From Ornithinibacillus halotolerans (GTDB taxonomy: Bacteria > Bacillota > Bacilli > Bacillales > Amphibacillaceae), in NCBI RefSeq assembly GCF_014637405.1, contig NZ_BMEY01000014.1, forward strand, positions 35,340 to 99,339: 64,000 bases of DNA, in the 5' to 3' direction. This document shows positions 45,980 to 54,998 of the stretch, one piece after another. Numbering within the stretch: position 1 is the stretch's first letter; each line of letters opens with the position of its first letter. The notes beneath the pieces were generated by a model. It had not been told where the DNA came from. It made no database searches and saw only the letters and a list, made by a program, of their open reading frames with translations. The translations under genes were made by a program, and so were the position numbers.

Positions 45980-48232
45980 TTATTTAACTGATAGTAATTC
46001 ATCTAATTCCGTTTTTGTAATTAGAATTTCTCGAGGTTTACTACCATTTTGACCAGAGATGATCCCTTTATTCTCTAGAGTATCCATTAATCTTGCTGCT
46101 CGATTATAGCCAATTTTAAATTGTCTTTGCAGTAAGGAAGTACTTGCACTATTATGGTCAAAGATAAATTGAATGGCCTCTTGTAATAGTTCATCCTCTT
46201 CCTCTTCTTGAACATATTGATTTAGTAATGATTCTTGTTCAAATAAATAGTCTGGTTCAGCAATAGAACGAACATAATTAGTCACTCGTTCAATTTCTTC
46301 ATCGGAAACAAAAGGTCCTTGTAGCCGGACACTTTGACCGGCACCATTTTCAATAAACAACATATCCCCTTTACCAAGTAACTTCTCCGCTCCTGCAGTA
46401 TCAATAATTGTTCTTGAGTCAATTTGAGAAGAAACACTAAAGGCAATTCTAGTCGGTATATTAGCTTTTATTAAGCCTGTTAGGACATCTACAGAAGGGC
46501 GCTGTGTCGCTAATAACAAGTGAATTCCACAAGCTCGTGCCTTTTGTGCAATTCTACTAATTGCGTCTTCCACATCTTGGGGGGATACCATCATTAAGTC
46601 TGCTAATTCATCTATAACAATAACAATAAATGGCATTTTTTCATGAGCCCGATTTTGTTTTACTATTTTTTGATTATATCTTTCTATATCACGAACTCCT
46701 TCTTGTACAAAGCGTTCGTAACGATCTTCCATCTCATTCACAGCCCATTTCAGCGCTTGTGTAGCTGCTTTTACATCTGTAATTACTGGTGACACAAGAT
46801 GTGGGATACCATTATAAGGTGCTAACTCTACCATTTTGGGGTCAATTAACAAAAATTTCACATCATCATGATGTGCATTATAAATTAAACTTAAGAGAAT
46901 CGCATTAATACAAACGCTTTTCCCTGATCCAGTTGCTCCTGCAATTAATCCATGAGGCATCTTTTGAATATTCGTTGCAACTGGAACACCTTCAATATTT
47001 AATCCTAAAGCAATCGTTAAAGGAGAGGTACTTTCCTTAAATGTACTAGAATTTAGTATTTCTTGTAATCCAACCATTTGTGATGATGGATTTGGAACTT
47101 CAATTCCGATGGTGTTTTTCCCTGGAATTGGTGCCTCAATTCGAATATCCCTTGCTGACATATTTAACTTTAAATCATCACTTAAGTTCTTTACTTTACT
47201 AACTTTCACCCCAAGTTCAGGATGCACTTCAAACCTCGTTACAGCTGGGCCTTGGGTAGCATTTACTACACGTGCTCTAACTTGAAAGTGCTTCAATGTC
47301 TGCTCTAGTAACCGTTGTTGTTCTCGTAACCATTCCGCATTTAAATTACTTTTTCTAACTGGATCATTTAATAGATGAAATGGAATTATTTCTTGTTTTC
47401 TATCCACATTATGTACTGGTTGTTCTTGCCTTATTGACGACTCTTTCAATCTTTGTTGTTCTTGCCTTATAAACTGTTTACGTTTATCTGCCGGTGTCAT
47501 AATAACATTATAAGGGACTGTATTATTGGTAACAGATTTTGTTTTTGTTGAGGATATAACATCTTCTTTAAGTGACACATCTTTTTCTAGAAGTACTGTC
47601 GTATCCGTATCATCCTTTAATTCTATATTTTCTTCTATATTGTCAGTTTCACTAACTTTACTATTATAATCAATTTCTTTCGTCTCAATAGTTACTAGAG
47701 TATCTTTCGTATCATTTATAATTGGAGCATCATCATACTGTTCACTAGAATCTGATTGAATCATATCTTGTTCAATCAGCTCAACAGTTGAGTGATCATT
47801 TCTTTTCTCTGTGACAATTCTTTCTTTTTTTCGCATATAAGCAGGTACCGTGTCCACTTTTTTCTTCTCGATTCTATTCCGATATCCATAGATAGGTGAT
47901 GGAACTTCAGATGTAACAAAAGGCTTTTTCTTATCAGGTGTTCCTATTGGTTGCTTTGTTGCCTTTGTTGTTTCTATCGGGCTTTGTACTTGCTTAGCGT
48001 TTTTACGTAAATAGGCAGGAGTTTCAATATCAAAATTTCTATTGGATGATTTCCAATTATGACTATTAATTTGTGGAATATGGTATGTACTATCTTTCGG
48101 ATATTGATAGACTATTCTAGTTTTAATATCTGAAGGAAATTCTTGCCTTTGCTCAAAATCATCGTTGTCGTTATCTTCATCTATCTCCTTCCAAATAAAA
48201 TTTTCTATTTTTTTCTTCCATTTATCCCACAT
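45980..48232 (-). CDS. sftA: DNA translocase SftA (FtsK/SpoIIIE family, soluble)
   Basis: 750 aa from ATG 48232, behind AAAGAGTGA. It has no membrane helices. A long, variable, charged N-terminal half (1-300) precedes the FtsK alpha/beta motor (Walker A GATGSGKSVCINAIL, Walker B FIVIVIDELADLMMV) and a C-terminal gamma winged helix (about 690-750). SftA moves chromosome ends off the closing septum. Equivalent to ytpT(S) of B. subtilis, which also lies between murC and ytpR. Confidence 0.95.
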   Translation of the reverse strand: MWDKWKKKIENFIWKEIDEDNDNDDFEQRQEFPSDIKTRIVYQYPKDSTYHIPQINSHNWKSSNRNFDIETPAYLRKNAKQVQSPIETTKATKQPIGTPDKKKPFVTSEVPSPIYGYRNRIEKKKVDTVPAYMRKKERIVTEKRNDHSTVELIEQDMIQSDSSEQYDDAPIINDTKDTLVTIETKEIDYNSKVSETDNIEENIELKDDTDTTVLLEKDVSLKEDVISSTKTKSVTNNTVPYNVIMTPADKRKQFIRQEQQRLKESSIRQEQPVHNVDRKQEIIPFHLLNDPVRKSNLNAEWLREQQRLLEQTLKHFQVRARVVNATQGPAVTRFEVHPELGVKVSKVKNLSDDLKLNMSARDIRIEAPIPGKNTIGIEVPNPSSQMVGLQEILNSSTFKESTSPLTIALGLNIEGVPVATNIQKMPHGLIAGATGSGKSVCINAILLSLIYNAHHDDVKFLLIDPKMVELAPYNGIPHLVSPVITDVKAATQALKWAVNEMEDRYERFVQEGVRDIERYNQKIVKQNRAHEKMPFIVIVIDELADLMMVSPQDVEDAISRIAQKARACGIHLLLATQRPSVDVLTGLIKANIPTRIAFSVSSQIDSRTIIDTAGAEKLLGKGDMLFIENGAGQSVRLQGPFVSDEEIERVTNYVRSIAEPDYLFEQESLLNQYVQEEEEDELLQEAIQFIFDHNSASTSLLQRQFKIGYNRAARLMDTLENKGIISGQNGSKPREILITKTELDELLSVK

Positions 48233-48278
48233 AATATTCACTCTTTCTAAACATTTTACATTAGTTGTTTTAAACAAG

Positions 48279-48311
48279 GAAAAAGCAACCTAAAACAGAT
48301 AGGTTGCTTTC
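48279..48311 (-). terminator. Terminator of ytpR
   Basis: AAAGCAACCTA / TAGGTTGCTTT stem followed by TT on the minus strand, just after the ytpR stop codon. Confidence 0.85.
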
Positions 48312-48313
48312 TA

Positions 48314-48916
48314 TTATACAGGAAAAACTTGTCCAACTGTATAAGAATCATCTAATACATAAATTCCCTTTTCTTCTGGAGCGTTAGGCATACCTAGTTC
48401 TTTTTGTGAACAAATCATACCATTGGATGGGACTCCTCTAAGTTGTGTCGGTTGTATTCTTAAGCCACTTGGCATTGTAGCTCCTACTTTTGCTACAACA
48501 ACTTTTTGTCCTTGATCCACATTTGGTGCTCCACAAACTATTTGTAAGACTTCGTTTCCAACATCCACTTTACAAACACTTAATTTATCTGCATTTTCAT
48601 GTTGGCTTTTTTCTAACACATATCCAACTACAAACTTTGGACTAAGATCAAAATCAAGGGAGTCGCTAATATCATGTTGCTGAAATAAGTCTTTAATAGC
48701 ACTCAGTAAAGTTTCTGTTAGTTGTATTTTGCCTGTATCATTTAACTCTAGATGTTTGGATGCATCTGATATGTTATATCCTAATATTTCTTCATTAGCA
48801 ACAATTCTAGTTACTGGTCCAATTGTTTCATAACGAATATCATAACGATTATCTGTAGATTTAATCGGTATAATTAATACATCACCGATTCCATTTGGAT
48901 TATAAAATACGTCCAT
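48314..48916 (-). CDS. ytpR: YtpR-family tRNA-binding-domain protein
   Basis: 200 aa from ATG 48916, behind AAAGGTGATT. The N-terminal half is a DUF4479-type domain; the C-terminal half is an EMAP/PheT-like OB fold (VVGYVLEKSQHENADKL, IVCGAPNVDQGQKVVVAKVG, GMICSQKELGM). It resembles the tRNA-binding domain of bacterial PheRS beta but is free-standing. The partner is unknown. Next to ytpQ, as in Bacillus. Confidence 0.93.
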   Translation of the reverse strand: MDVFYNPNGIGDVLIIPIKSTDNRYDIRYETIGPVTRIVANEEILGYNISDASKHLELNDTGKIQLTETLLSAIKDLFQQHDISDSLDFDLSPKFVVGYVLEKSQHENADKLSVCKVDVGNEVLQIVCGAPNVDQGQKVVVAKVGATMPSGLRIQPTQLRGVPSNGMICSQKELGMPNAPEEKGIYVLDDSYTVGQVFPV

Positions 48917-48935
48917 TTCAATCACCTTTTCTTTC

Positions 48936-49739
48936 TTATTTTTCTGGTTTATTTTTAGCTAGAATAAATATTGGTGTTAATTTATCATCCTCATAGATGA
49001 ACGGTAATGAGGTAATTGGAATTCTACCTTCCGTAAAGAACTTCATAGTCATTTGCGCAAGAATATCATAACCAGTTTTATTTTGGATATCTGCTACTAT
49101 AAGTACATCTTGATGAGGAACCGCTACTGCTATATCACCTTTACTCTTTTTCTTCAAATCATCTAAAATAGAATCATTTAGTATACGACTTGCATCGTAT
49201 CCATCTTGCTTGGCAAAGAAATAAAAATCATTATCGGCCACTGTATCTACTTTATAATCATTCTCTAATGATCTAAGATTAAAGGTTGCAATTTCTTCAA
49301 TTTGAGATTGGCTAAAATTTGCCTCTTCTAACATTTTTTGATCCACTAATCGATAAGACTTTCCTAAGTCTAATGCATAAAAGATTCTAGTCTCTGCTGT
49401 ATGTTCTTTATAAACAAGTTCTGTACCAGAATTTGCTTTCGTCGGAAAAGATGTGGATCGAATTACTGGAAAGATATATTTCTCTTTACCGGTAAGCTTT
49501 TGGGTTTCACCCATAATACGAAGTGATTCAGATATATGACTAACAAGCTCATCAATTGCTTGTTCACCGTTCGTATTATATTTCACAATAACACTAGGCA
49601 GTTTAATATTGACACCTTGTTTCGTTGATTTTAATTCCACACGTAACGTATCATTGTCACGGTTATATTGAATATTTAAATTAGAATCTGACAGCCTTTC
49701 CTCTAATAATCTTTTCATTTTAAGACTGGTCATTTTCAT
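48936..49739 (-). CDS. ytpQ: YtpQ, DUF1444 protein
   Basis: 267 aa; ATG behind AGGGGGC. A soluble protein with no catalytic motif that I recognise; pattern LKMKRLLEERLSD at the start and TEGRIPITSLPFIYEDD near the end mark DUF1444. It lies 19 bases upstream of ytpR in the same direction. Function is unknown in the family. Confidence 0.88.
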   Translation of the reverse strand: MKMTSLKMKRLLEERLSDSNLNIQYNRDNDTLRVELKSTKQGVNIKLPSVIVKYNTNGEQAIDELVSHISESLRIMGETQKLTGKEKYIFPVIRSTSFPTKANSGTELVYKEHTAETRIFYALDLGKSYRLVDQKMLEEANFSQSQIEEIATFNLRSLENDYKVDTVADNDFYFFAKQDGYDASRILNDSILDDLKKKSKGDIAVAVPHQDVLIVADIQNKTGYDILAQMTMKFFTEGRIPITSLPFIYEDDKLTPIFILAKNKPEK

Positions 49740-49840
49740 TTATAAAGCCCCCTACTTTTTTCGGCTACATTTAATTCATTTCTCTATGATAGCTAGGATT
49801 GTGTCTTGATTCAACTAATATACACTTTAAGACAATTAGT

Positions 49841-50353
49841 TTAATCAACAATAGATAATGCTAACATCATCAAGTTTTCTGTATCTGCGACTACATTATG
49901 CTTACTTGAAAATGTCGTTAATTTTACTCCGCCAACTCCAATTTGTATTTCATAATCAGTATCCTCTTGTTCTTGAAGTAAACGAATATACCCAAATTTC
50001 CGTTCATCTGAAAAAGTCGTTAGTAGCGCAGCATCATCTGTTTTAGCAGCTTCATAATTTAACTTACTTGTATCATTTTCAAGTTTATTATAAAAGACAA
50101 TTACCGTCTGTTCCCCTTTTGTTAGAACTGCATTAAAATCATCCACCTCAGTTACATCCATTTGTGCAGGGAGGTAAAATTGAAAATGCTCTCCGTTATA
50201 ATTTTCAACTGGTATTTCATCAGTAAAGAAAGTATCTTCAGCAACTTTTTCTACTTGTTGAATAATTGAATCTTCACTTTGATATGTGGTGAACGAAATA
50301 ATCACTATAAATAACAGTAACAAGCCACTTACTATATATGTAATTTTTGGCAT
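49841..50353 (-). CDS. Membrane-anchored hypothetical protein (place of ytpP)
   Basis: 170 aa. A signal anchor (about residues 5-25) is followed by an extracellular beta-rich domain (FQFYLPAQMDVTEVDD, GEQTVIVFYN, IGVGGVKLTTFS). No cysteines and no known motif. In B. subtilis a thioredoxin-like gene (ytpP) occupies this location; this protein is unrelated to it. It is divergent from ytoQ and 101 bases upstream of ytpQ. I do not recognise a family beyond uncharacterised Bacillaceae exported proteins. Confidence 0.7.
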   Translation of the reverse strand: MPKITYIVSGLLLLFIVIISFTTYQSEDSIIQQVEKVAEDTFFTDEIPVENYNGEHFQFYLPAQMDVTEVDDFNAVLTKGEQTVIVFYNKLENDTSKLNYEAAKTDDAALLTTFSDERKFGYIRLLQEQEDTDYEIQIGVGGVKLTTFSSKHNVVADTENLMMLALSIVD

Positions 50354-50509
50354 TTTCCTTTTTCCTCCAACTTTAGACCTATTTTTGATAATTTACTCTT
50401 TTTATCTTACTATTAATTCAAGATATTTCAAGCCTCGACTCGAAACACTTTTCATTCGACAATTTATTAGATACTATTATAGTACCATATGTTATAGGAG
50501 GAATACGAA

Positions 50510-50950
50510 ATGGAGCTAGTTGTTTACTTAGCAGGTCAGATTCATGATAATTGGCGAGAAGAGGTAGTTAAAAAGGCTAGGGATAAAAATTTACCTTTAA
50601 AATTTGTTGGTCCACAGACAAATCATGATCGTTCTGATGATATTGGAGAAGATGTATTAGGAACACAACCTGGTAAATATTACCGTGATGATGCAGCTTC
50701 CAGTATTAATAATTTCCGAACACAAGTGTTAATGCAAAAAGCAGACGTAGTTATTGCATTATTTGGTGACAAATACAAACAATGGAATACAGCTATGGAT
50801 GCAAGTACTGCAATTGCTTTAAACAAACCAACCATAATTGTTCGACCAGAAAACTTAATTCATCCTCTAAAGGAACTATCAAATAAAGCGAATGTTACAG
50901 TGGAAACGGTTGATCAAGCAGTTGAGGTTCTAGCTTATATTTACGAATAA
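50510..50950 (+). CDS. ytoQ: YtoQ family protein
   Basis: 146 aa; ATG behind ATAGGAGGAATAC. The start MELVVYLAGQIHDNWREEV and the block RPENLIHPLKELSNKA are typical of YtoQ, a nucleoside-deoxyribosyltransferase-like Rossmann fold (AGQIHDNWR, VVIALFGDKYKQWNTAMD). The substrate is unknown. Monocistronic, with its own terminator. Confidence 0.92.
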   Translation: MELVVYLAGQIHDNWREEVVKKARDKNLPLKFVGPQTNHDRSDDIGEDVLGTQPGKYYRDDAASSINNFRTQVLMQKADVVIALFGDKYKQWNTAMDASTAIALNKPTIIVRPENLIHPLKELSNKANVTVETVDQAVEVLAYIYE

Positions 50951-50953
50951 CAT

Positions 50954-50996
50954 TAAAAGGCTAACTCCGAAATGTTATGGAGTACAGCCTTTTTTA
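50954..50996 (+). terminator. Terminator of ytoQ
   Basis: AAAAGGCT-ACTCC / GGAGT-AGCCTTTT stem followed by TT; shared by convergence with the DUF84 gene. Confidence 0.85.
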
Positions 50997-51004
50997 TATA
51001 TGTT

Positions 51005-51508
51005 TTATTTTTCCCAATGCTCCCACTGCCCTTTAAGCAATGTAACTACTTGTTCAAACATATCTTGTCGAGATAATCGATTATTTGTAAATATGCCTAT
51101 TGCTCCTTCTTTTTTTGAAACTCCTGTTTTTTGTGCATACTGATCCATAATGTCCCCTAATTCAACACCATGTTTTAACTCTTCTTCAATTTCCTTAGGC
51201 AGTAGAACTCTTGCCCCACTTGCTACGTACGTCTTTCCATCTGGAGTTACTAAAGCGCCCCAGTTACATAAATATAATTGCTCTTTTATGTACATAACAC
51301 CACCCTCTAAGCCAATACCAAAAACATTAGACTTAGAATTTGCACATTGGTTCGCTCGGTTAATTGCTCCTACCATAGTCTCTTCATCCGAAAATGGTTG
51401 CGAAGAAACGTGTGAATCAACATCATGTCCAAATACAGTAGCATTTGCAAAAATTACTTGGACAGCATTTACTTTTGTGGGATTAGTTGAACCTACAGAT
51501 ATCTTCAT
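51005..51508 (-). CDS. DUF84 / YjjX-type inosine-xanthosine triphosphatase
   Basis: 167 aa from ATG 51508, behind AAGGAG. The N-terminal ISVGSTNPTKVNAV resembles the Maf/HAM1-like fold of YjjX proteins, with GIGLEGGVMY and FTNNRLSRQDMFEQ further on. These proteins hydrolyse non-canonical purine triphosphates (ITP, XTP). It lies directly after ytoP with a terminator between. Activity is inferred from family. Confidence 0.85.
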   Translation of the reverse strand: MKISVGSTNPTKVNAVQVIFANATVFGHDVDSHVSSQPFSDEETMVGAINRANQCANSKSNVFGIGLEGGVMYIKEQLYLCNWGALVTPDGKTYVASGARVLLPKEIEEELKHGVELGDIMDQYAQKTGVSKKEGAIGIFTNNRLSRQDMFEQVVTLLKGQWEHWEK

Positions 51509-51533
51509 CTCCTGCACTCCTTATATGATGATT

Positions 51534-51569
51534 AAAAAAACAACTGCTCAAGCTGAGCAGCTGTTTTTA
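51534..51569 (-). terminator. Terminator of ytoP
   Basis: AACAGCTGCTCA / TGAGCAGTTGTT stem followed by seven T on the minus strand, adjacent to the ytoP stop codon. Confidence 0.9.
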
Positions 51570-52634
51570 CTACTGTTTCCGAATCATATCTACTGTATTT
51601 TGATCAGTTGATTTAACTAGTTTTACTAAAAGTTCTTTTGCTGCTGCATAATCATCTACATGAATAATAGAAGATGATGTATGGATATAACGTGAGCAAA
51701 TACCAATTACTGCTGAAGGCACTCCATTTCCTGATAAATGAACACTTCCTGCATCCGTTCCACCTTGAGAGATAAAATATTGATAAGGAATATTATTAGA
51801 TTCTGCTGTATCTAATACAAATTCTCTCATCCCACGGTGAGTAATCATTGAACGGTCAAAAATACGTAATAAAGCACCTTTTCCTAAGTGACCGAACTCA
51901 TTTTCACTACCAGTCATATCATTTGCAGGAGAAGCATCAAGCGCATAGAAGATATCTGGATTAATCATATTCGCAGCAACTTTTGCACCACGTAAACCAA
52001 CTTCTTCTTGAACAGTTGCACCAGAGAATAATTGATTCGGTAATGTTTCATTTTGTAATTCTTTAAGTAATTCAATAGATAACCCACATCCATATCGGTT
52101 ATCCCAAGCTTTAGCTAGAATTTTTTTGCTATTCGCCATCGGTGTAAATTCACAAACAGGTACAATTGTTTGACCAGGCTTAATACCAATTCTTTCCGCA
52201 TCTTCTTTATCATCTGCACCAATATCAATTAACATATTTTTAATTTCCATTGGTTTTTTACGTTGCTCTTCCGTTAAGTTATGCGGAGGAATAGAACTAA
52301 TTACACCTATAACTGGCCCATTATCTGTCATAATTTGTACACGCTGTGCAAGTAAAACTTGATTCCACCAACCGCCAAGAGTTTGGAAGCGAATTAATCC
52401 TGTTTTCGTAATTTGAGTTACCATAAAGCCAACTTCATCCATATGACCAGCAACGAGTACTCGAGGGCCAGATCCTTTTTTAACCCCAAAGACACCGCCT
52501 AGATTATCTTGAATAACTTCATCAGCATATTTTTCTAGTTCGCTTCTCATAAATGCACGAACTGGGTGTTCATTCCCAGGAGCACCTTGTAACTCAGTCA
52601 AGGTTTTAAATAGTTCTAAAGTTTCCTGATTCAT
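51570..52634 (-). CDS. ytoP: M42-family glutamyl aminopeptidase YtoP
   Basis: 354 aa from ATG 52634, behind GGAGGG; a longer frame adds an unlikely 17 residues. Metal ligands of M42 peptidases are visible: His and Asp in [10 protein letters not shown], the bridging Asp in AWDNRYGCG, the Glu pair in [10 protein letters not shown], Asp in ALDASPAND and His in YIHTSSSI. A large tetrahedral cytoplasmic aminopeptidase that finishes peptide breakdown. Synteny with ytoQ and ytzB matches B. subtilis. Confidence 0.95.
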   Translation of the reverse strand: MNQETLELFKTLTELQGAPGNEHPVRAFMRSELEKYADEVIQDNLGGVFGVKKGSGPRVLVAGHMDEVGFMVTQITKTGLIRFQTLGGWWNQVLLAQRVQIMTDNGPVIGVISSIPPHNLTEEQRKKPMEIKNMLIDIGADDKEDAERIGIKPGQTIVPVCEFTPMANSKKILAKAWDNRYGCGLSIELLKELQNETLPNQLFSGATVQEEVGLRGAKVAANMINPDIFYALDASPANDMTGSENEFGHLGKGALLRIFDRSMITHRGMREFVLDTAESNNIPYQYFISQGGTDAGSVHLSGNGVPSAVIGICSRYIHTSSSIIHVDDYAAAKELLVKLVKSTDQNTVDMIRKQ

Positions 52635-52788
52635 ATATAACCCTCCATCGAATATGTAAATACTTCTTAAGTATAAATCAAGCATTCAATTGTTTCCACA
52701 ATTCATTCATATCTTAATTATATTTTCTATTTTAATTCATTTACGGTATACTAAGAAAAAGTATAGAATTGATGCATGAGGTGATTAA

Positions 52789-53103
52789 ATGAGTTGGAGA
52801 AAAGCAGTAGTTGCAGCTGGTGTAGGGTTCGCAGCAGGTTACATAGCAAAACAACAATTAGAACAACATAAAAAGATCACACCTGAAAAAGCATTAAAAA
52901 ATGCAAAAGAAACATTTAAAAAACATGGCCCAATAAGTGGTTCATGGATATATATGAAACCAGAAACAATTGAAAAAAATGGGCTTACATACAATGCTTA
53001 TCGCGGTGGTGTAACAAGAAGTTTTGATGGTCAAAACAAACAATATGAATTTTATGCAGATGTAGAAACTGGTGCTGTGATTGACGTAATTGAGTCGGTT
53101 TAA
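52789..53103 (+). CDS. ytzB: YtzB, PepSY-domain membrane-anchored protein
   Basis: 104 aa; ATG behind GAGGTGATTAA. A short N-terminal hydrophobic segment (KAVVAAGVGFAAGYIA) precedes a PepSY-like domain (ITPEKALKNAKETF, QYEFYADVETGAVIDV). PepSY domains often inhibit extracellular peptidases; the target is unknown. Same length and location as ytzB in B. subtilis. Confidence 0.88.
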   Translation: MSWRKAVVAAGVGFAAGYIAKQQLEQHKKITPEKALKNAKETFKKHGPISGSWIYMKPETIEKNGLTYNAYRGGVTRSFDGQNKQYEFYADVETGAVIDVIESV

Positions 53104-53116
53104 CTATTTTGTGAAG

Positions 53117-53150
53117 TAAAAAAAGCTAACTCACACGAGTTAGCTTTTTT
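53117..53150. terminator. Bidirectional terminator between ytzB and the DsbA-like gene
   Basis: AAAAAAGCTAACTC / GAGTTAGCTTTTTT perfect stem. Its right arm overlaps the last codons of the DsbA-like gene. Confidence 0.92.
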
Positions 53151-53781
53151 GTTCTTCCCATACTTTATTTAAAACTTGAATAAATGTTTCAACAGGCTGT
53201 GCACCTGAAACAGCATACTTATCTATAAATACAAAGAAAGGAACACCTTGTACACCAACTGCACGTGCTTCCTGTAACTCTTGAGTAACAGATTCGTTAT
53301 ACTCACTACTATCCAAAACTCGTTGTACTTCATCAACATCGAGTCCAACATCCTCAGCTAGACGTATTATTGTTTCTTTTTCACTTAATATTTCACCTTC
53401 AGTAAAATGTGCAGTATAAAAACGACTGAAGAATTCATTTCCTTTTCCTAGCTTTTTAGCATATTGGAAAACTCGATGGGCATCTGTTGTACTAGAGAGT
53501 TTTGCAATATCATAATTTATGTCAAGACCAGAGTTTTTTCCCATATCCACAACTTGGTTAAGCATAAGCTTCGCCTGTTCTATTGGAATTCCCTTCATGT
53601 CCGAAAACGTTTCTGCATAGCTTTTCCCTGGAACATATTCCGCATCTGGCATAAGTAAAAAGCTCTTATATTCAATTTTTACTTCATCAGCATGTTCAAA
53701 ACTCTCCAATGCTTGACTTAAATGAGATTCTCCGATATAACAGAACGGACATACAAAGTCCGACCAAATTGTAATTTTCAT
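53140..53781 (-). CDS. DsbA-family (FrnE-like) thiol oxidoreductase
   Basis: 213 aa. The thioredoxin fold starts MKITIWSDFVCPFCYIG with active site Cys11-Pro-Phe-Cys14; a helical insertion follows, and the cis-proline loop is GVQGVPFFVF. There is no signal peptide, so it is cytoplasmic, like FrnE/YwbO proteins. Its ATG overlaps the TAA of the 56-aa two-cysteine gene (TAATG), showing translational coupling. In B. subtilis malS sits between ytzB and ytnP instead. The substrate is unknown; the coupled peptide is a candidate partner. Confidence 0.9.
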   Translation of the reverse strand: MKITIWSDFVCPFCYIGESHLSQALESFEHADEVKIEYKSFLLMPDAEYVPGKSYAETFSDMKGIPIEQAKLMLNQVVDMGKNSGLDINYDIAKLSSTTDAHRVFQYAKKLGKGNEFFSRFYTAHFTEGEILSEKETIIRLAEDVGLDVDEVQRVLDSSEYNESVTQELQEARAVGVQGVPFFVFIDKYAVSGAQPVETFIQVLNKVWEEQKS

Positions 53782-53951
53782 TAGTTTCCCTCTTCCTTTT
53801 TTTTAATTGGTCCACAAACCCCTGTATTTACATCACAAAAAAAACCTGATGAATCACCTATTTCAATTGTCTCAAACTTCTTGGGAACATTTTTATTATT
53901 TGATTCTTTAGGATTTAGATCTATATTTATTACTCGTTTGTCTTTTTCCAC
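53781..53951 (-). CDS. 56-aa two-cysteine peptide coupled to the DsbA-like gene
   Basis: GTG 53951, preceded by AAAGGAGG 11 bases upstream; the next upstream in-frame codon but one is a stop. The sequence begins MEKDKRVINIDLN and contains FFCDVNTGVCGPI with two cysteines spaced C-x6-C (residues 39 and 46), then a Lys/Glu tail. The TAA shares one base with the ATG of the DsbA-like gene. It has no membrane segment. I do not recognise a family. The motif and coupling suggest a redox partner, substrate or metal-binding cofactor of the DsbA-like protein; that is inference. Confidence 0.75.
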   Translation of the reverse strand: MEKDKRVINIDLNPKESNNKNVPKKFETIEIGDSSGFFCDVNTGVCGPIKKKEEGN

Positions 53952-54006
53952 TTTACTAACTTCCTCCTTTACTAATTAGAGCAAGTAACTAATTTCCCAT
54001 TGCTAT

Positions 54007-54042
54007 AAAATAAAGCAGAGCTTTTTTCTCTGCTTTATACAA
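54007..54042 (-). terminator. Terminator of ytnP
   Basis: AAAGCAGAG / CTCTGCTTT stem followed by ATTTTAT on the minus strand, just after the ytnP stop codon. Confidence 0.85.
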
Positions 54043-54049
54043 GTATAAT

Positions 54050-54898
54050 TTATCTTTCTCTTTCTATGCTATTAATACGCTCACCTGATTCATTATATTG
54101 AATCGCTCGATAATAAGCATCATGATAGAAAGTGTACCAAGCCTTACGTTTATAACCATATTCCATCCATTTTTCCTTTTCATGAACGGAAGTTACTGGA
54201 TAATCATCATAAGCCATAGCCCATAATTTATTTTGATGGGCATTTGTTGGCATAATGTCAGCCATATGGATAAAACATGCATCGTCATCTTCAAAGACAA
54301 TTATAGCATGGCCATCACTATGTCCCCCTGTATGATACATTTTTAAACCTTCGACTACCTCAAGTTCATCGCGGAATGTTTGGACTTGATGCTCAATTGG
54401 TTTCCAGTTCTTCTCCCAATAAGTGTTAACAGAACGAATATTAGGTGATCGCATTTCATTCCATTCCACATCCGTAGTATAAATAATTGCATTCTTAAAC
54501 GTTGATATGTAATCCTCATTTGAATTAGATTTTTTGGTTAAGCCACAAGCATGGTCAAAATGTAGGTGCGTCATTAATACAATATCAATGTCATCCGGTG
54601 TAAGATTTAATTGTTGTAAAGAAATATCTACCTCGGACTCTTCTGTTACTCCAAAATTTCTTATTTGTTTATCAGTTAATTTACTATTCCCAATTCCGGT
54701 GTCTATTAATATTGTCTTCCCGTCAATTTCAAGTAATAATGGATCTGTACGTAATTCAATTTGATTTTTTTCATTTGCTGGGTATTTTTTCGACCATAAT
54801 GCTTTAGGCACTACTCCAAACATTGCCCCACCATCTAAATGGTTAACTCCCCCATTTAGCCAAGTTAAGGTAGCCCGTCCTATCTCAAGTCTCTCCAT
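54050..54898 (-). CDS. ytnP: YtnP, metallo-beta-lactamase-fold quorum-quenching lactonase
   Basis: 282 aa (B. subtilis YtnP has 281). The HxHxDH metal motif appears as [11 protein letters not shown], with further ligands at [11 protein letters not shown] and [11 protein letters not shown]. YtnP degrades N-acyl-homoserine lactones and can quench streptomycin-associated signalling in Streptomyces. A cre-like site overlaps its promoter -35 element, so it may be repressed by CcpA on preferred sugars. Monocistronic. Confidence 0.93.
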   Translation of the reverse strand: MERLEIGRATLTWLNGGVNHLDGGAMFGVVPKALWSKKYPANEKNQIELRTDPLLLEIDGKTILIDTGIGNSKLTDKQIRNFGVTEESEVDISLQQLNLTPDDIDIVLMTHLHFDHACGLTKKSNSNEDYISTFKNAIIYTTDVEWNEMRSPNIRSVNTYWEKNWKPIEHQVQTFRDELEVVEGLKMYHTGGHSDGHAIIVFEDDDACFIHMADIMPTNAHQNKLWAMAYDDYPVTSVHEKEKWMEYGYKRKAWYTFYHDAYYRAIQYNESGERINSIERER

Positions 54899-54926
54899 AT
54901 TTTAAAACCCCTTTCCACTCACCTAT

Positions 54927-54964
54927 AGTTTAGCGAAGGAATACATTCACCGCAAACGTTTTCA
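54927..54964 (-). promoter_or_regulatory. ytnP promoter with overlapping cre-like site
   Basis: On the minus strand TTGCGG (54950-54955), a 17-base spacer and TAAACT (54927-54932). The sequence TGAAAACGTTTGCG (54951-54964) matches the cre consensus except at its last base and covers the -35 element, a classic repression position. Confidence 0.6.
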
Positions 54965-54973
54965 AAAGTACAT

Positions 54974-54998
54974 AAAAAAAGAAGGGTTAACCCTCCTT
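54974..54998 (-). terminator. Terminator of trmB
   Basis: AAGGAGGGTT / AACCCTTCTT self-complementary stem followed by seven T on the minus strand; it overlaps the trmB stop codon. Confidence 0.8.

Noticed and set aside
53601..53616. cre-like sequence (GAAAACGTTTCT) inside the DsbA-like gene
   Set aside because: Internal to coding sequence far from a promoter, and with more mismatches than the other two sites.
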